From: Pseudomonas sichuanensis
Lineage (GTDB): Bacteria; Pseudomonadota; Gammaproteobacteria; Pseudomonadales; Pseudomonadaceae
Length of the DNA stretch: 64,000 bases
Assembly: GCF_003231305.1 (NCBI RefSeq)
Contig: NZ_QKVM01000017.1
Span: 39,971-103,970, forward strand
Reading direction: 5' to 3'
The notes under the pieces were generated by a model, which ran no database searches, was not told the DNA's origin, and saw nothing but the letters and a program-made list of their open reading frames with translations. Positions 44,738-53,616 of the stretch are shown one piece after another (positions within the stretch are counted from its first letter, which is position 1; every line of letters begins with the position of its first letter). The position numbers were made by a program, and so were the translations under genes.

Positions 44738-45121
44738 ATGAAAGACACACGACAACCGGAAACTGCTGTTCCCCAGATCGAAGCACGACTGAACAACCGT
44801 CGATTCTCGGTAGCCAGCAACACCCAGGGGTTATCGGGTGCCGGCACGGTCTTCCACTATTCAGTCGACGATGGTGCCATCAACAGTACTTATCAAGGCG
44901 GACGGATCCGTGCAGGTAACCAGATAGGCCGTGTGACAGGCCCCGATACCATCGAGCTGCTTTTTCAGTGCCTGACCACCGAGGGCGAACTGCTTGCCGG
45001 CTGGTCCCGGGGTACGGTTGGCGTTGATCAAGCAGGCCGCACGACTCTGCACTTTGTCTGGGGTTGGTTATCTGGCGCCACTGGAGGGGGTGAATCCAAT
45101 TACGTCGAGCTGATCGGGTAG
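44738..45121 (+). CDS. Hypothetical beta-rich protein
   Basis: 127 residues from the ATG at 44738; ATG 44726 and GTG 44711 are alternatives. No signal peptide. Alternating hydrophobic/Gly segments such as LNNRRFSVASNTQG, TYQGGRIRAGNQIG and LHFVWGWLSG suggest a small beta-barrel. It resembles uncharacterised proteins sometimes mislabelled N-acetylglutamate synthase. Function is unknown. Confidence 0.55.
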   Translation: MKDTRQPETAVPQIEARLNNRRFSVASNTQGLSGAGTVFHYSVDDGAINSTYQGGRIRAGNQIGRVTGPDTIELLFQCLTTEGELLAGWSRGTVGVDQAGRTTLHFVWGWLSGATGGGESNYVELIG

Positions 45122-45227
45122 GTCAGGCCCCGCATTGTGAGGGCTCGATGTTATCGGTGGCGTATTCCCTCACGCAGTAGGGCAGGGCTCAAGGTAAGTG
45201 GTCGTCATAGGACCTGAGAAAGCAAGC

Positions 45228-45722
45228 CTACCGAAGCAGGCTCATGGCAACTATGACGAAGGCCAGGACGACGACTAAAACGACCAGGGTGACAATAACG
45301 ACCTTGACCAGACTATGGCTTTTCTCCCTGGCGGACAGTGCCCCGAATGCAATGGCCGCGACCATCGCCACCATGGCGCAGATGTAGAGGAACATCCAGA
45401 TGGTTTGCCAGCGTTCCACTGTCGCAGTGGGCGTGCCCTCACCGAGACGGTGAAAAATCTGCAGGCACAGTGCGATAAATACAAGGGTTAGCACAAAGCA
45501 CGCTATCGCGCGCTTACGCAGTGCAGGGATTGGCGTGTCACGGCAGATCAGGCATATGAACACAATGGTGACCGTGCCGATCGCCAGCGCCAGGCCTTGT
45601 GCCTCTTCCCGCCACTCGGGCAGCACCAGCACGGTGTTCGAAAACAATCCAAGCCATTGAGTCACCAGAGCCAGCGCTGGTGCAGGCACCACGCTGGCGA
45701 TGGACTTCCAGGCGCTGTTCAT
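45228..45722 (-). CDS. Four-helix inner-membrane protein of unknown function
   Basis: 164 residues with four hydrophobic segments. It overlaps the upstream secreted-protein gene by four bases (ATGA), so the two are co-translated. No family recognised. Confidence 0.65.
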   Translation of the reverse strand: MNSAWKSIASVVPAPALALVTQWLGLFSNTVLVLPEWREEAQGLALAIGTVTIVFICLICRDTPIPALRKRAIACFVLTLVFIALCLQIFHRLGEGTPTATVERWQTIWMFLYICAMVAMVAAIAFGALSAREKSHSLVKVVIVTLVVLVVVLAFVIVAMSLLR

Positions 45723-46642
45723 TGGCGCTTCGCAGCCAAGGAAGCAGAGGATGAAACGTAAACCGGCAATTCAACCGCGCCAATCAATTCATTCTGCTGG
45801 CTGAAGATTTCATAGCGCGCATAAGTCAGTGCAGGTTGTTTGATGCCGCTCACCTCAAAGGTGATGGTGCCCTTTTGTTTAAGCCTGATCGGCTCCGGAT
45901 TTTGTTTCATGAAAGATGAATAAAGGTTGTCGTCGATCCCCTTGAAGAAGGGCCTGATCGAGATGTCTTCAAGCGTGCCGGGTTTACTGTCCTTGTAAGG
46001 GCGCACTTCATAGTTGAAGACGCTGCGATAGTGGTTTTCCTGGTCAGCGTCGATGCCTACCTCGCCATCAAGCTGAATCAGGGTAGCGCCCGGTGATTTG
46101 ACGTCTGAGGGGAAAAATATCTGGATCCTGAAACGGAGTTTCTCCATGACTCCTTTGCCGGGGGCGGAATGGGCGGCGATCGCTGCTCTGCACCCTTGCT
46201 CGCCTTCCGCTTTAACGATGGATTCGCTGAAACCGTCACCGAAGGAAAATGCATGCGTGGTGTCGCCTCGATTGCCATATTCCAGACACCCCTCGAGTTG
46301 TCGCGCATCATTGCTGACCTGGAGAATGGGCACAGACTCGATTTTGTTTCCGGCGGGTACCCAGCTGGTGAGGTGCGCCGCCGGCCAGTTCACACGAAGG
46401 GGATATACCTGATCGTGATTGCCGACACAGGAGATAATTTCAAACTTGTACTGGCTGACACTGGCATGTTCCTCAAGGCGTGAATTTGTTTCGAAATCGA
46501 AATTACCGACCTTGTGGGGCTGCGCCATCTCCCCAGGGCAAAGTGGATTGGTTTCGGCAAGGGCGGGTGCAGCTAGCCAGAGGTTCAGCAGCGTCAAGCT
46601 CGCCAACAGAACGATAGGTGCGGCAGGAACCGTCAAGCGCAT
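45719..46642 (-). CDS. Secreted protein of unknown function
   Basis: 307 residues with a clear GGAGGT site. Signal peptide to about residue 29 (WLAAPALAE). It carries four or five cysteines in the mature part (LCPGEM, IISCVGNH, LEGCLEYG, EQGCRAA), possibly forming disulfides. No known domain was recognised. It forms a two-gene unit with the overlapping membrane protein gene. Confidence 0.65.
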   Translation of the reverse strand: MRLTVPAAPIVLLASLTLLNLWLAAPALAETNPLCPGEMAQPHKVGNFDFETNSRLEEHASVSQYKFEIISCVGNHDQVYPLRVNWPAAHLTSWVPAGNKIESVPILQVSNDARQLEGCLEYGNRGDTTHAFSFGDGFSESIVKAEGEQGCRAAIAAHSAPGKGVMEKLRFRIQIFFPSDVKSPGATLIQLDGEVGIDADQENHYRSVFNYEVRPYKDSKPGTLEDISIRPFFKGIDDNLYSSFMKQNPEPIRLKQKGTITFEVSGIKQPALTYARYEIFSQQNELIGAVELPVYVSSSASLAAKRQ

Positions 46643-46744
46643 GAGCGACCTCCGGCTGAAGTTCTATCCTGTTGACGGGAACGGCATATGGATCAAAGTA
46701 GTTCATGTTGGGCCAGGCAACACGCCTGGCGCTTGTGTGCAGAT

Positions 46745-47995
46745 TCATCTGTCCGCGTGGACGGCGGCCTTCACCTCTCGCATCCACCGCCGATACTGCC
46801 GCGTACGCAACGCATTGGCCAATTGCTGCAACACCAATGCCCGCAACGGCGACACCTGCGGATCCGGCGCTCGCCCAAGGCTCAGCCGCCGCAGCTGGAA
46901 CTTGACCGCCGCCATGTTGGCCAGCGAGGCCAGCGCCTTGTTCTTCCAGGTGATCGGCCGCAGTTGCGGCGCCGGGTCGACGCCACGCTGCCAGTCGTTG
47001 GGCAGGCTCGGGGCGATGGCCAGGGCCGAGCCGATGCCGACCATCTCCACGCCACTGGCGACCACCTGCTCGGCGACGGGCAGGCGGCGTATGCCGCCGG
47101 TGATCATCAGCGGCATCTGCGCGACCTGGCGGATGTCGCGGGCGAAGTCGAGGAAGTAGGCCTCGCGGGCGAGGGTGCGGCCGTCGCGGGCGTCGCCTTG
47201 CATGGCCGGGGCTTCGTAGCTGCCGCCGGACAGCTCGATCAGGTCGACGCCCTGGCCGTTGAGCAGTGCCACCACCTGACGTGCGTCGTCGGCGCTGAAG
47301 CCGCCGCGCTGGAAATCGGCGGAGTTGAGTTTGACCGCTACCGCGAAGTCGGGCGAGACCACCTTGCGCACTGCTTTCACCACCTCCAGCAACAGGCGTG
47401 CGCGGTTTTCCAGCGGCCCGCCCCATTCATCGGTGCGGGTGTTGCTTAGCGGGGAGAGGAACTGGCTGAGCAGGTAGCCGTGGGCGGCGTGGATTTCGAC
47501 GCCGGTGAAACCGGCCTGCTCTGCCAGCTGCGCGGTGCGGGCGAAGCGGGCGATCACTTCGTCGATGATGGGGGCGGTCATTGCCCGTGGGGTCCCGAAG
47601 TGTTTGGACATGCTGCCCAGCGCCAATGGCACGGCTGAGGGTGCCCAGGTCTGCTGGCCGAGGTTGGCCTGCATCTGCCGGCCGGGGTGGTTGATCTGCA
47701 ACCAGAACTGCGCGCCCCGCGAGCGGCCGATCCGTGCCCAACGTTTGAACGGCTCCAGTTGCGCGTCGTGCTCCAGCACCACGCCGCCCGGGCCGGTCAT
47801 GGCGCGGCTGTCGATCATCACGTTGCCGGTGATCAGCAGGCCGGCACCACCGTCAGCCCAGGCCTGGTAAAGGCGCATCAGGCGCTCGGAGGGGGCCTGG
47901 TCGGTCTGCGCCATGTTCTCTTCCATGGCGGCCTTCGCGATACGGTTCGGCACGAGCGAACCATTGGGCAGGGTGAGCGGAGCGAACACATTCAT
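46745..47995 (-). CDS. NADH:flavin oxidoreductase / Old Yellow Enzyme family
   Basis: 416 residues from the ATG at 47995. FMN/NADH barrel with INHPGRQ, VEIHAAHGYLLSQFLSP (catalytic HxxH) and VGIGSALAIAP. It should be a cytosolic ene-reductase reducing activated alkenes such as enones or aldehydes. The promoter at 48024-48056 has a MerR-type 19-base spacer with an inverted repeat, and the divergent MerR gene should activate it. Confidence 0.9.
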   Translation of the reverse strand: MNVFAPLTLPNGSLVPNRIAKAAMEENMAQTDQAPSERLMRLYQAWADGGAGLLITGNVMIDSRAMTGPGGVVLEHDAQLEPFKRWARIGRSRGAQFWLQINHPGRQMQANLGQQTWAPSAVPLALGSMSKHFGTPRAMTAPIIDEVIARFARTAQLAEQAGFTGVEIHAAHGYLLSQFLSPLSNTRTDEWGGPLENRARLLLEVVKAVRKVVSPDFAVAVKLNSADFQRGGFSADDARQVVALLNGQGVDLIELSGGSYEAPAMQGDARDGRTLAREAYFLDFARDIRQVAQMPLMITGGIRRLPVAEQVVASGVEMVGIGSALAIAPSLPNDWQRGVDPAPQLRPITWKNKALASLANMAAVKFQLRRLSLGRAPDPQVSPLRALVLQQLANALRTRQYRRWMREVKAAVHADR

Positions 47996-48023
47996 GGCAA
48001 GGGCCTCGAGGGGGGAGTGGCTC

Positions 48024-48056
48024 GACCTTAAGCTTAAAGGCAACTTTAAGGTCAAG
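48024..48056 (-). promoter_or_regulatory. MerR-type promoter/operator of the Old Yellow Enzyme gene
   Basis: On the minus strand a -35 TTGACC is separated by exactly 19 bases from a -10 TAAGGT, with the inverted repeat GACCTTAA/TTAAGGTC (48024-48031/48046-48053). An over-long spacer with a central dyad is the hallmark of MerR-activated promoters. Confidence 0.75.
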
Positions 48057-48123
48057 GGGTTTTGTGGGATAACTTGTCTCGGGCGATGCCATCGTCCAGT
48101 GAACGCATTCAGCGAGGTGAGTG

Positions 48124-48564
48124 ATGAAAATCGGTGAACTGGCCAAGCGCAGTGGCCTGGCGGCGTCGCGTATCCGCTTCTACGAGGCCAGCGGGCTGAT
48201 CAAGGCGGTCGAGCGCCGGGCCAATGGCTACCGCGACTATGGGCCAGAGGCGGTGTGGATCCTGGAGATCATCACCGGTGCCCAGCGCGCGGGCTTTTCA
48301 CTGGAAGAGATTCGTCACCTGCTGCCGGAGGGGCCCAATGCCTGGCGCAAGGACGGCCTGCTCGACGGCCTCAAGCGCAAGGTGGCCGAGATCGAAGCCA
48401 TGCAGCAGCGCCTGGCGCAGAGCAGGGCGCAGTTGCTGGTCGCCATCGACAGCATCGAGAACCGGCCCGAGGGCATGCCCTGCGACGACAACACCCAGCG
48501 GGTGCTGGAGCGCCTGCGCGAGGAAAGTGCAGGGGCGGTCAAGGCTCATCGGGTTGTGGAGTGA
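48124..48564 (+). CDS. MerR-family regulator (SoxR/YhdM-like)
   Basis: 146 residues. Helix-turn-helix MKIGELAKRSGLAASRIRFYEASGLI, then RDYGPEAVWILEIITGAQRAGFSLEEI; coiled coil after residue 80. No conserved Cys metal site, so an organic electrophile or redox signal is likely. It is divergent from the Old Yellow Enzyme gene and upstream of an acetoacetate-decarboxylase-like gene whose promoter also looks MerR-type. Confidence 0.9.
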   Translation: MKIGELAKRSGLAASRIRFYEASGLIKAVERRANGYRDYGPEAVWILEIITGAQRAGFSLEEIRHLLPEGPNAWRKDGLLDGLKRKVAEIEAMQQRLAQSRAQLLVAIDSIENRPEGMPCDDNTQRVLERLREESAGAVKAHRVVE

Positions 48565-48579
48565 GCCTTGGATGAACGC

Positions 48580-48610
48580 TTGACCTTGAAGTTGAGTTGA
48601 ACCTTAGAGT
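48580..48610 (+). promoter_or_regulatory. Second MerR-type promoter, before the ADC-like gene
   Basis: TTGACC (48580-48585), a 19-base spacer, then TAGAGT (48605-48610). The TTGACCTT core matches the start of the Old Yellow Enzyme promoter, so the same MerR protein probably controls both. Confidence 0.55.
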
Positions 48611-48685
48611 GCTTGACGCGGGCTGATCATCGGCACGCCCCTTCGGCTGCCCGGCGGGTCAATCTTCGAGAAAGGTCAAGCAGAT

Positions 48686-49603
48686 ATGGACAGGCGATAC
48701 ACCCAGGTCGAGTTCGGCACGCAGCAGGTCGAGGTGTTGGAAGGGGGCTACTATGACCGCTTCCGGATGAACCCCGACCTCGACCAGGTCGCGCGCGACC
48801 CGGCCGCCGGCGACATCGCGTTCTTCCGGCGCATCCCCAAGCAGCTTGTGCAGTCCCGGGTCGGGCCGGTCTGGGCGCCGAATTTCTATTACCGCTCTGC
48901 CAGCATCCAGCTGTTGTACCTGGCCCCCCTCGGGCGCCTGCGGGCAAGCCTGCCGGTGGCCCTCGAACCCTTGAGCCCGTTGCCGGGGTACGGCTTGGTG
49001 GCGCTGAATTTCTTTTCCTATGGGGTGTGCGACAACGATCCCTACGACGAGGTGTCCGTAGCCATCGTCATCCGCCGCCCTGGTGCCCGAGGGCCCCACG
49101 CGCTGGAGTTGCTCGATGCGATGCGGCGGCGCAACTTCTTCGCCCATGTGCTGGCGCTGCCGGTCAACACCGAGATCGCCCGGGTGCGTGGGGTGTTGGG
49201 CTATCAGTTGCCCAAGTGGCGCGCGCCGATCGAGGTGGCCATCGGCACCCGTGTGCAGGCGCAGGTCGCCGCCGCCGACGGCAGGCCGGACCTGAGCCTG
49301 CAGGCGCCGTTGCCCGCGCTGCGCACGGTGGCGTCGCAATCGAGGATGGGCACGACGACCATGGTCCATCAGGTCGACGGCCAATGGCACCAGACCCAGG
49401 TGCTGACCAACCCGCTGTCCTTTGCCCAGCGCCTGCTGCCGCGGGGCGTGAAACTGGTGCGCCATGGCGGCCCGTTGAGCCACTTGCTCGACGGGCTGGG
49501 GGCATCGACCCTGGTGCGGTTGGATGTGGTCAAGGAGGCGCAGGTGGTGCTGCACCTGCCCGCGCCTTTGAATGGTCTGGGGCAGGTCGGTCAGCGGCGA
49601 TAG
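48686..49603 (+). CDS. Acetoacetate decarboxylase-family protein
   Basis: 305 residues. The ADC fold is supported by GYQLPKWRAPIEV, where K177 aligns with the Schiff-base lysine. At 305 residues it is longer than classical ADC (about 245). It may act on beta-keto acids or related carbonyl compounds. It is probably co-regulated with the Old Yellow Enzyme through the MerR-type promoter upstream. Its end overlaps the convergent gene at 49591. Confidence 0.75.
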   Translation: MDRRYTQVEFGTQQVEVLEGGYYDRFRMNPDLDQVARDPAAGDIAFFRRIPKQLVQSRVGPVWAPNFYYRSASIQLLYLAPLGRLRASLPVALEPLSPLPGYGLVALNFFSYGVCDNDPYDEVSVAIVIRRPGARGPHALELLDAMRRRNFFAHVLALPVNTEIARVRGVLGYQLPKWRAPIEVAIGTRVQAQVAAADGRPDLSLQAPLPALRTVASQSRMGTTTMVHQVDGQWHQTQVLTNPLSFAQRLLPRGVKLVRHGGPLSHLLDGLGASTLVRLDVVKEAQVVLHLPAPLNGLGQVGQRR

Positions 49604-49983
49604 TAGCGACGGTCATCGTAGTAGCGATCTTGCCGGGCGCGGTCGTGATAACGCTCCCAGTTGTGCCGCCGTTCCATTTCGCGGCGGTATTGCTCACGGC
49701 GCCACTGCTCCTTGCGCCATTGCTCGCGGCGCCAGTCTTCGCGGCGGTCATGCCAGCGGTCGTCACGGTAGTAGCGGTCGTCATGGGCCAGCAGCGTTGC
49801 CGGCTGCACGGCGACCGTGCTGGCCAGGCTCGGCCAGGGGTTGGCGGGAGCCGAGGCCTGGGGCGCCGCCAGTTCGGCGGCGTGCACGGGGCTGGACGTC
49901 TTCATCGGCGAAGCGCTCGCCGAGCCCACTGCCACAAGGGCGAACAGGCCAAGGATCAGCATGCGTGGGGTAGGTAGTTTCAT
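49591..49983 (-). CDS. Secreted low-complexity RREQW-repeat protein
   Basis: 130 residues. Signal peptide to about residue 25 (ALVAVGSASAS). The C-terminal half is extremely rich in Arg, Tyr, Trp and Asp with near-repeats (REDWRREQWRKEQWRREQ). Such proteins are common secreted, intrinsically disordered proteins in Pseudomonas; function is unknown. It overlaps the convergent ADC-like gene by 13 bases. Confidence 0.65.
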   Translation of the reverse strand: MKLPTPRMLILGLFALVAVGSASASPMKTSSPVHAAELAAPQASAPANPWPSLASTVAVQPATLLAHDDRYYRDDRWHDRREDWRREQWRKEQWRREQYRREMERRHNWERYHDRARQDRYYDDRRYYRR

Positions 49984-50170
49984 GGGTGAAGACAGCCTCT
50001 GAAAGACAGTTGAAGGTGTGGCCAGCCGCCCGCGTCAGCGTTTCGCTTCGGGCTTGTGCAGATAGACCGGCAAAAAGGAAAAAGTTCTGGGGCCGGCCGC
50101 TTTTATAGCCATGGCTGGAAACCCTTGGCACACTGGGTCGTACCCTGCAGCCAATAGAATTCCTACCGCC

Positions 50171-51064
50171 ATGCCAACCGCATTCCCTTCGCTTCCCTCA
50201 CTCAACGCCCTGCGCATGTTCGAAGTGGTCGCCCGCCACCTGAACTTCCGCCTCGCCGCCGAGGAACTGGGTGTCACCCAGGCGGCCGTGGCCCAGCAGA
50301 TTCGTGGCCTGGAGGCCAGCCTGAACATCCGCCTGTTCGAGCGCCTGCCCCGTGGCCTGGGCCTGACCGACGCCGGGCGCGCCTACAGCACCAGCGTGCG
50401 CGGCGCACTGGCGATGATCGACGAAGCGACCCGGCTGCTGCGCCCTCAGCCTTCGCAGCTGACGGTCAGCGTGACACCGAGTTTTGCGGCGAAATGGCTG
50501 ATCCCCAGGCTCGGCGATTTCGCCGAAAGCAATCCGGACATCGACCTGCGCCTGCTTGCCGGCGACCGGCTGTCGCACTTTCAAACCGACGGCGTCGACC
50601 TGGCCGTGCGCTATGGCCAGCCACCGTTCGGCGCGGGGCTCAATGCCGAGCTGTTGATGGAGCAGAGGCTGGTGGCGGTGGCCAGCCCGCAGTTGCTGGC
50701 GGAAAAAGGCGCGCCGGCAACCTTTGCCGCGCTGCAGGGGTTTGTCGCGCTGCACGACGCCCATGACTTCTGGCCCGCGTTCACGGCGGCGCTGTTCCCC
50801 GGGCAGGGGCCGGGGACGGCGCGCAACCTGCGCTTCAACCAGACCTCACTGTCGATTGAGGCGGCCGCAGGCGGGCAGGGCATCGCGCTGGCCAGCTATG
50901 CCTTCGTCAAGGGCGATATTGCCGCCGGCAGGCTGGTGCAGGTGTTCCCCCAGCAGCTACAGCTGGACAAGGCGTTCTACCTGGTGTGGCCGCGCAAGGC
51001 GCAGCAGCCTGCTGCACTGGCAGTGGTCAAGGCCTGGCTGAAAGAACAGGCAGGCGATAGCTGA
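50171..51064 (+). CDS. LysR-family regulator (GcvA-like)
   Basis: 297 residues from the ATG at 50171. Helix-turn-helix FRLAAEELGVTQAAVAQQIRGLE; effector phrase SVTPSFAAKWLIPRLGDF is GcvA-like. It lies upstream of an SDR gene in the same direction and may control it, although a REP hairpin separates the two. Confidence 0.87.
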   Translation: MPTAFPSLPSLNALRMFEVVARHLNFRLAAEELGVTQAAVAQQIRGLEASLNIRLFERLPRGLGLTDAGRAYSTSVRGALAMIDEATRLLRPQPSQLTVSVTPSFAAKWLIPRLGDFAESNPDIDLRLLAGDRLSHFQTDGVDLAVRYGQPPFGAGLNAELLMEQRLVAVASPQLLAEKGAPATFAALQGFVALHDAHDFWPAFTAALFPGQGPGTARNLRFNQTSLSIEAAAGGQGIALASYAFVKGDIAAGRLVQVFPQQLQLDKAFYLVWPRKAQQPAALAVVKAWLKEQAGDS

Positions 51065-51130
51065 GCTACTGGCATATGAAAGCCTGGCTGTCTCCCTCGA
51101 AGGCTGCACGGCTGCTAGGGTGAGTGAGTA

Positions 51131-51175
51131 CCTGTAGGAGCGGCCTTGTGTCGCGAAAGGGCTGCTCCTACACAG
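51131..51175. repeat. REP-type hairpin
   Basis: CCTGTAGGAGCGGCC and the inverted GCTGCTCCTACACAGG form a long imperfect hairpin (GTAGGAGC/GCTCCTAC). Typical P. putida intergenic repeat between LysR and SDR genes. Confidence 0.75.
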
Positions 51176-51249
51176 GCGAAGAGACCAGCACGGGCCATGC
51201 GGCCTGGCGCTCTCGAATCATCATGTTCTTGTTCCATCCAGGAGGCAGC

Positions 51250-51954
51250 ATGTCAGTACAGAAAGTGGCAATCATCACCGCCGGCGGCAGCGGCATGGGC
51301 GCGGCCGCGGCCCGGCGCCTGGCCGCCGACGGCTTCAAGGTCGGCATCCTGTCGTCGTCGGGCAAGGGCGAGGCGCTGGCCAGTGAGCTGGGCGGCATCG
51401 GCGTGACCGGCAGCAACCAGTCCGTCGAAGACCTGCAACGCCTGGTCGACGCGGTCATGGCCAAGTGGGGCCGGGTGGATGTGCTGGTCAACAGCGCCGG
51501 CCACGGCCCCCGCGCGCCGATCCTGGAAATCAGCGACGAAGACTGGCACAAGGGCATGGAAGTGTACCTGCTCAACGTGATCCGCCCGGCGCGGTTGGTG
51601 ACGCCGATCATGCAGCGCCAGCAGGGCGGGGTGATCATCAACATCTCCACCGCCTGGGCCTTCGAGCCCAGCGACATGTTCCCCACCTCGGCGGTGTTCC
51701 GCTCGGGGCTGGCGGCGTTCAGCAAGGTCTTCGCCGACACCTACGCGGCCGATAACGTGCGCATCAACAACGTGCTGCCTGGCTGGATCGACAGCCTGCC
51801 GAAAACCGAGCAGCGCCGCGACATGGTGCCGATGAAGCGCTACGGCACCAGCGAGGAAATCGCCGCCACCATTGCCTTCCTGGCCAGTGACGGCGCGGCC
51901 TACATCACCGGGCAGAACATCAGGGTCGATGGTGGCTTGACCCGCAGCGTGTGA
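51250..51954 (+). CDS. SDR-family oxidoreductase with altered catalytic tetrad
   Basis: 234 residues with an AGGAGG site. Rossmann motif ITAGGSGMGAAAA at 9-21, NSAG at 81-84 and S133 in NIST are standard. However, the YxxxK position reads S147-A-V-F-R151, so both Tyr and Lys are replaced. NAD(P) binding should be retained. This subgroup (PTSAVFRSGLAAF) appears naturally variant; the reaction is unknown. Confidence 0.82.
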   Translation: MSVQKVAIITAGGSGMGAAAARRLAADGFKVGILSSSGKGEALASELGGIGVTGSNQSVEDLQRLVDAVMAKWGRVDVLVNSAGHGPRAPILEISDEDWHKGMEVYLLNVIRPARLVTPIMQRQQGGVIINISTAWAFEPSDMFPTSAVFRSGLAAFSKVFADTYAADNVRINNVLPGWIDSLPKTEQRRDMVPMKRYGTSEEIAATIAFLASDGAAYITGQNIRVDGGLTRSV

Positions 51955-51978
51955 ATCACGCGTCTGGATGCAAATGAA

Positions 51979-51993
51979 TGATAAGTATTACCA
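51979..51993 (+). promoter_or_regulatory. Fur box (iron module 3)
   Basis: TGATAAGTATTACCA matches about 12 of 15 Fur core positions and sits 40 bases before the FecI-like sigma start. Confidence 0.65.
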
Positions 51994-52032
51994 TGTGCGA
52001 CTTTCATTCATTTGCCGCCGGAGATCCGCGCC

Positions 52033-52536
52033 ATGAACCCAGCCAACCGCCATGTCGTCGGCGATCTCTACCTGCGGCACCACAGCTGGGTAGTGAGCGT
52101 GCTGCGCAACCGGTTGGGTAACCGCGAGCAGGCGCTGGACCTGGCCCAGGACACCTTCGTCAGGCTGTTGCGCAGCGAGCTGCCGACGCCGTTGCGTGAG
52201 CCACGCGCCTACCTGGCGACCATCGCCGGGCGCCTGTGCCTGCAGCACTTTCGCCGCCAGGCGCTGGAGCGCGCCTACCTGGACAGCCTGGCGCTGCTGG
52301 AGCCGCAGCATCAGCCCTCGGAGGAAACCCGCCTGCTGGTGCTCGAAGCGCTGGATGCGGTGGGGCAGGTGCTCGATGGCCTGGGCAGCCGCGTGCGCGA
52401 GGTGTTCCTGCTGTCGCAACTCGACGGCCTGACCTACGCGCAGATCGCCGAGCGCCAAGGGTTGACCGTAAATGTGGTGCAGAAAGCCATGCTCAAGGCC
52501 TATCGACACTGCTACGCATCGGTCTACGGCGAATGA
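52033..52536 (+). CDS. FecI-like ECF sigma factor (iron module 3)
   Basis: 167 residues from the ATG at 52033. Region 2: ALDLAQDTFVRLLRS and QHFRRQALERAYLDSLALLE; region 4: LDGLTYAQIAERQGLTVNVVQKAM. The stop overlaps the FecR start (ATGA). A Fur box lies upstream. Confidence 0.9.
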   Translation: MNPANRHVVGDLYLRHHSWVVSVLRNRLGNREQALDLAQDTFVRLLRSELPTPLREPRAYLATIAGRLCLQHFRRQALERAYLDSLALLEPQHQPSEETRLLVLEALDAVGQVLDGLGSRVREVFLLSQLDGLTYAQIAERQGLTVNVVQKAMLKAYRHCYASVYGE

Positions 52537-53495
52537 GGCCGCAACAGGCAGATGCGCAGCGGCTGGACCCGGCCGTGGTCGAGCAGGCCATGCTGTGGAT
52601 GGTGCGCCTGCAGTCGGGGGCCAGCAGCGAGGCCGAGCGCCTGGCCTGCCAGCGCTGGCGCCAGGCGAGCGCGGCCCACGAACTGGCCTGGCAGCGCCTG
52701 GATGGTCTGGGCCAGGGCCTGCGTAAGGGTACGCATGGCGTGCCGGCGGCGCGCAGCCTGCTGCTGGCGCGCACCCGTGTGTCGCGGCGGGCCTTGCTCG
52801 GCGGGCTGGCCGGGGCCGGGGTGCTGCTTGCCAGCGGCTATGGCGTGCATCAGCGCAGTGTGCTGCCGACGCTGCTCAGCGACTACGGCACTGCCACCGG
52901 CGAGCGGCGCAGCTGGCGCCTGGCCACGGGGCTGACGGTACAGCTTGATACGGGCAGTGCACTGGATGGCGATCAGGTGGACGGCCAGCACGTGCTGACG
53001 CTCAACCGTGGGCGGGTGCTGCTGGAAACAGGGCAGGGTGCAGGCCTCAGCGTGCGTGCGGGGCAGGCGCGGATCCTGGCGGGTGTGGGGGCACGGCTGG
53101 TGGTTCAGCAGCAAGTGGCCGCCACCCTGGTGCAGGTGCTCGACGGCAGGGCGCTGGTGGAAGACGGGCAGGGTGTACGAGTTGGGCTGGAAGGCGGCTG
53201 GCAGCAGCTGTTCGCGGCCACGGGCGCAGGCAGCGTGACGCCGTTGCCGGTGGGCGCAGCGGCCTGGACGCAGGGGCAACTGGTGGCCGAGCGCATGGCG
53301 CTGGGCAGTGTGTTGGCCGACCTGGACCGCTATCGCAAAGGGGTATTGCGCTGCGATCCGCAGGTGGCCGGGCTGCAGGTCAGCGGCACGTTCTCGCTGG
53401 ACCAGCCGGAGGCCAGCCTGGACTTGCTGGCCGAGGTGTTGCCGGTGCGGGTGCAGCGGGTGCTGGGCTATTGGGCCACGGTAGTGCCGGCCTGA
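52533..53495 (+). CDS. FecR-like anti-sigma regulator (iron module 3)
   Basis: 320 residues, translationally coupled to the sigma gene. N-terminal cytoplasmic part ACQRWRQASAAHELAWQRL, a membrane segment near 95 (ALLGGLAGAGVLLASGYGV), periplasmic FecR domain and a C-terminal STN-like region (LADLDRYRKGVLRCDP). The receptor gene follows at 53617. Confidence 0.9.
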   Translation: MRPQQADAQRLDPAVVEQAMLWMVRLQSGASSEAERLACQRWRQASAAHELAWQRLDGLGQGLRKGTHGVPAARSLLLARTRVSRRALLGGLAGAGVLLASGYGVHQRSVLPTLLSDYGTATGERRSWRLATGLTVQLDTGSALDGDQVDGQHVLTLNRGRVLLETGQGAGLSVRAGQARILAGVGARLVVQQQVAATLVQVLDGRALVEDGQGVRVGLEGGWQQLFAATGAGSVTPLPVGAAAWTQGQLVAERMALGSVLADLDRYRKGVLRCDPQVAGLQVSGTFSLDQPEASLDLLAEVLPVRVQRVLGYWATVVPA

Positions 53496-53616
53496 ATTTC
53501 ACCGCGCAAAAAATTTCGCCCATACCCGGCAGGTTTTCATTTCTCGCGCATCAGTACAGGCAAACGCGCTGAATCTGCAGCGCTTCGCCCACGCCTGTCT
53601 GCCAAGGATTGTCTCG

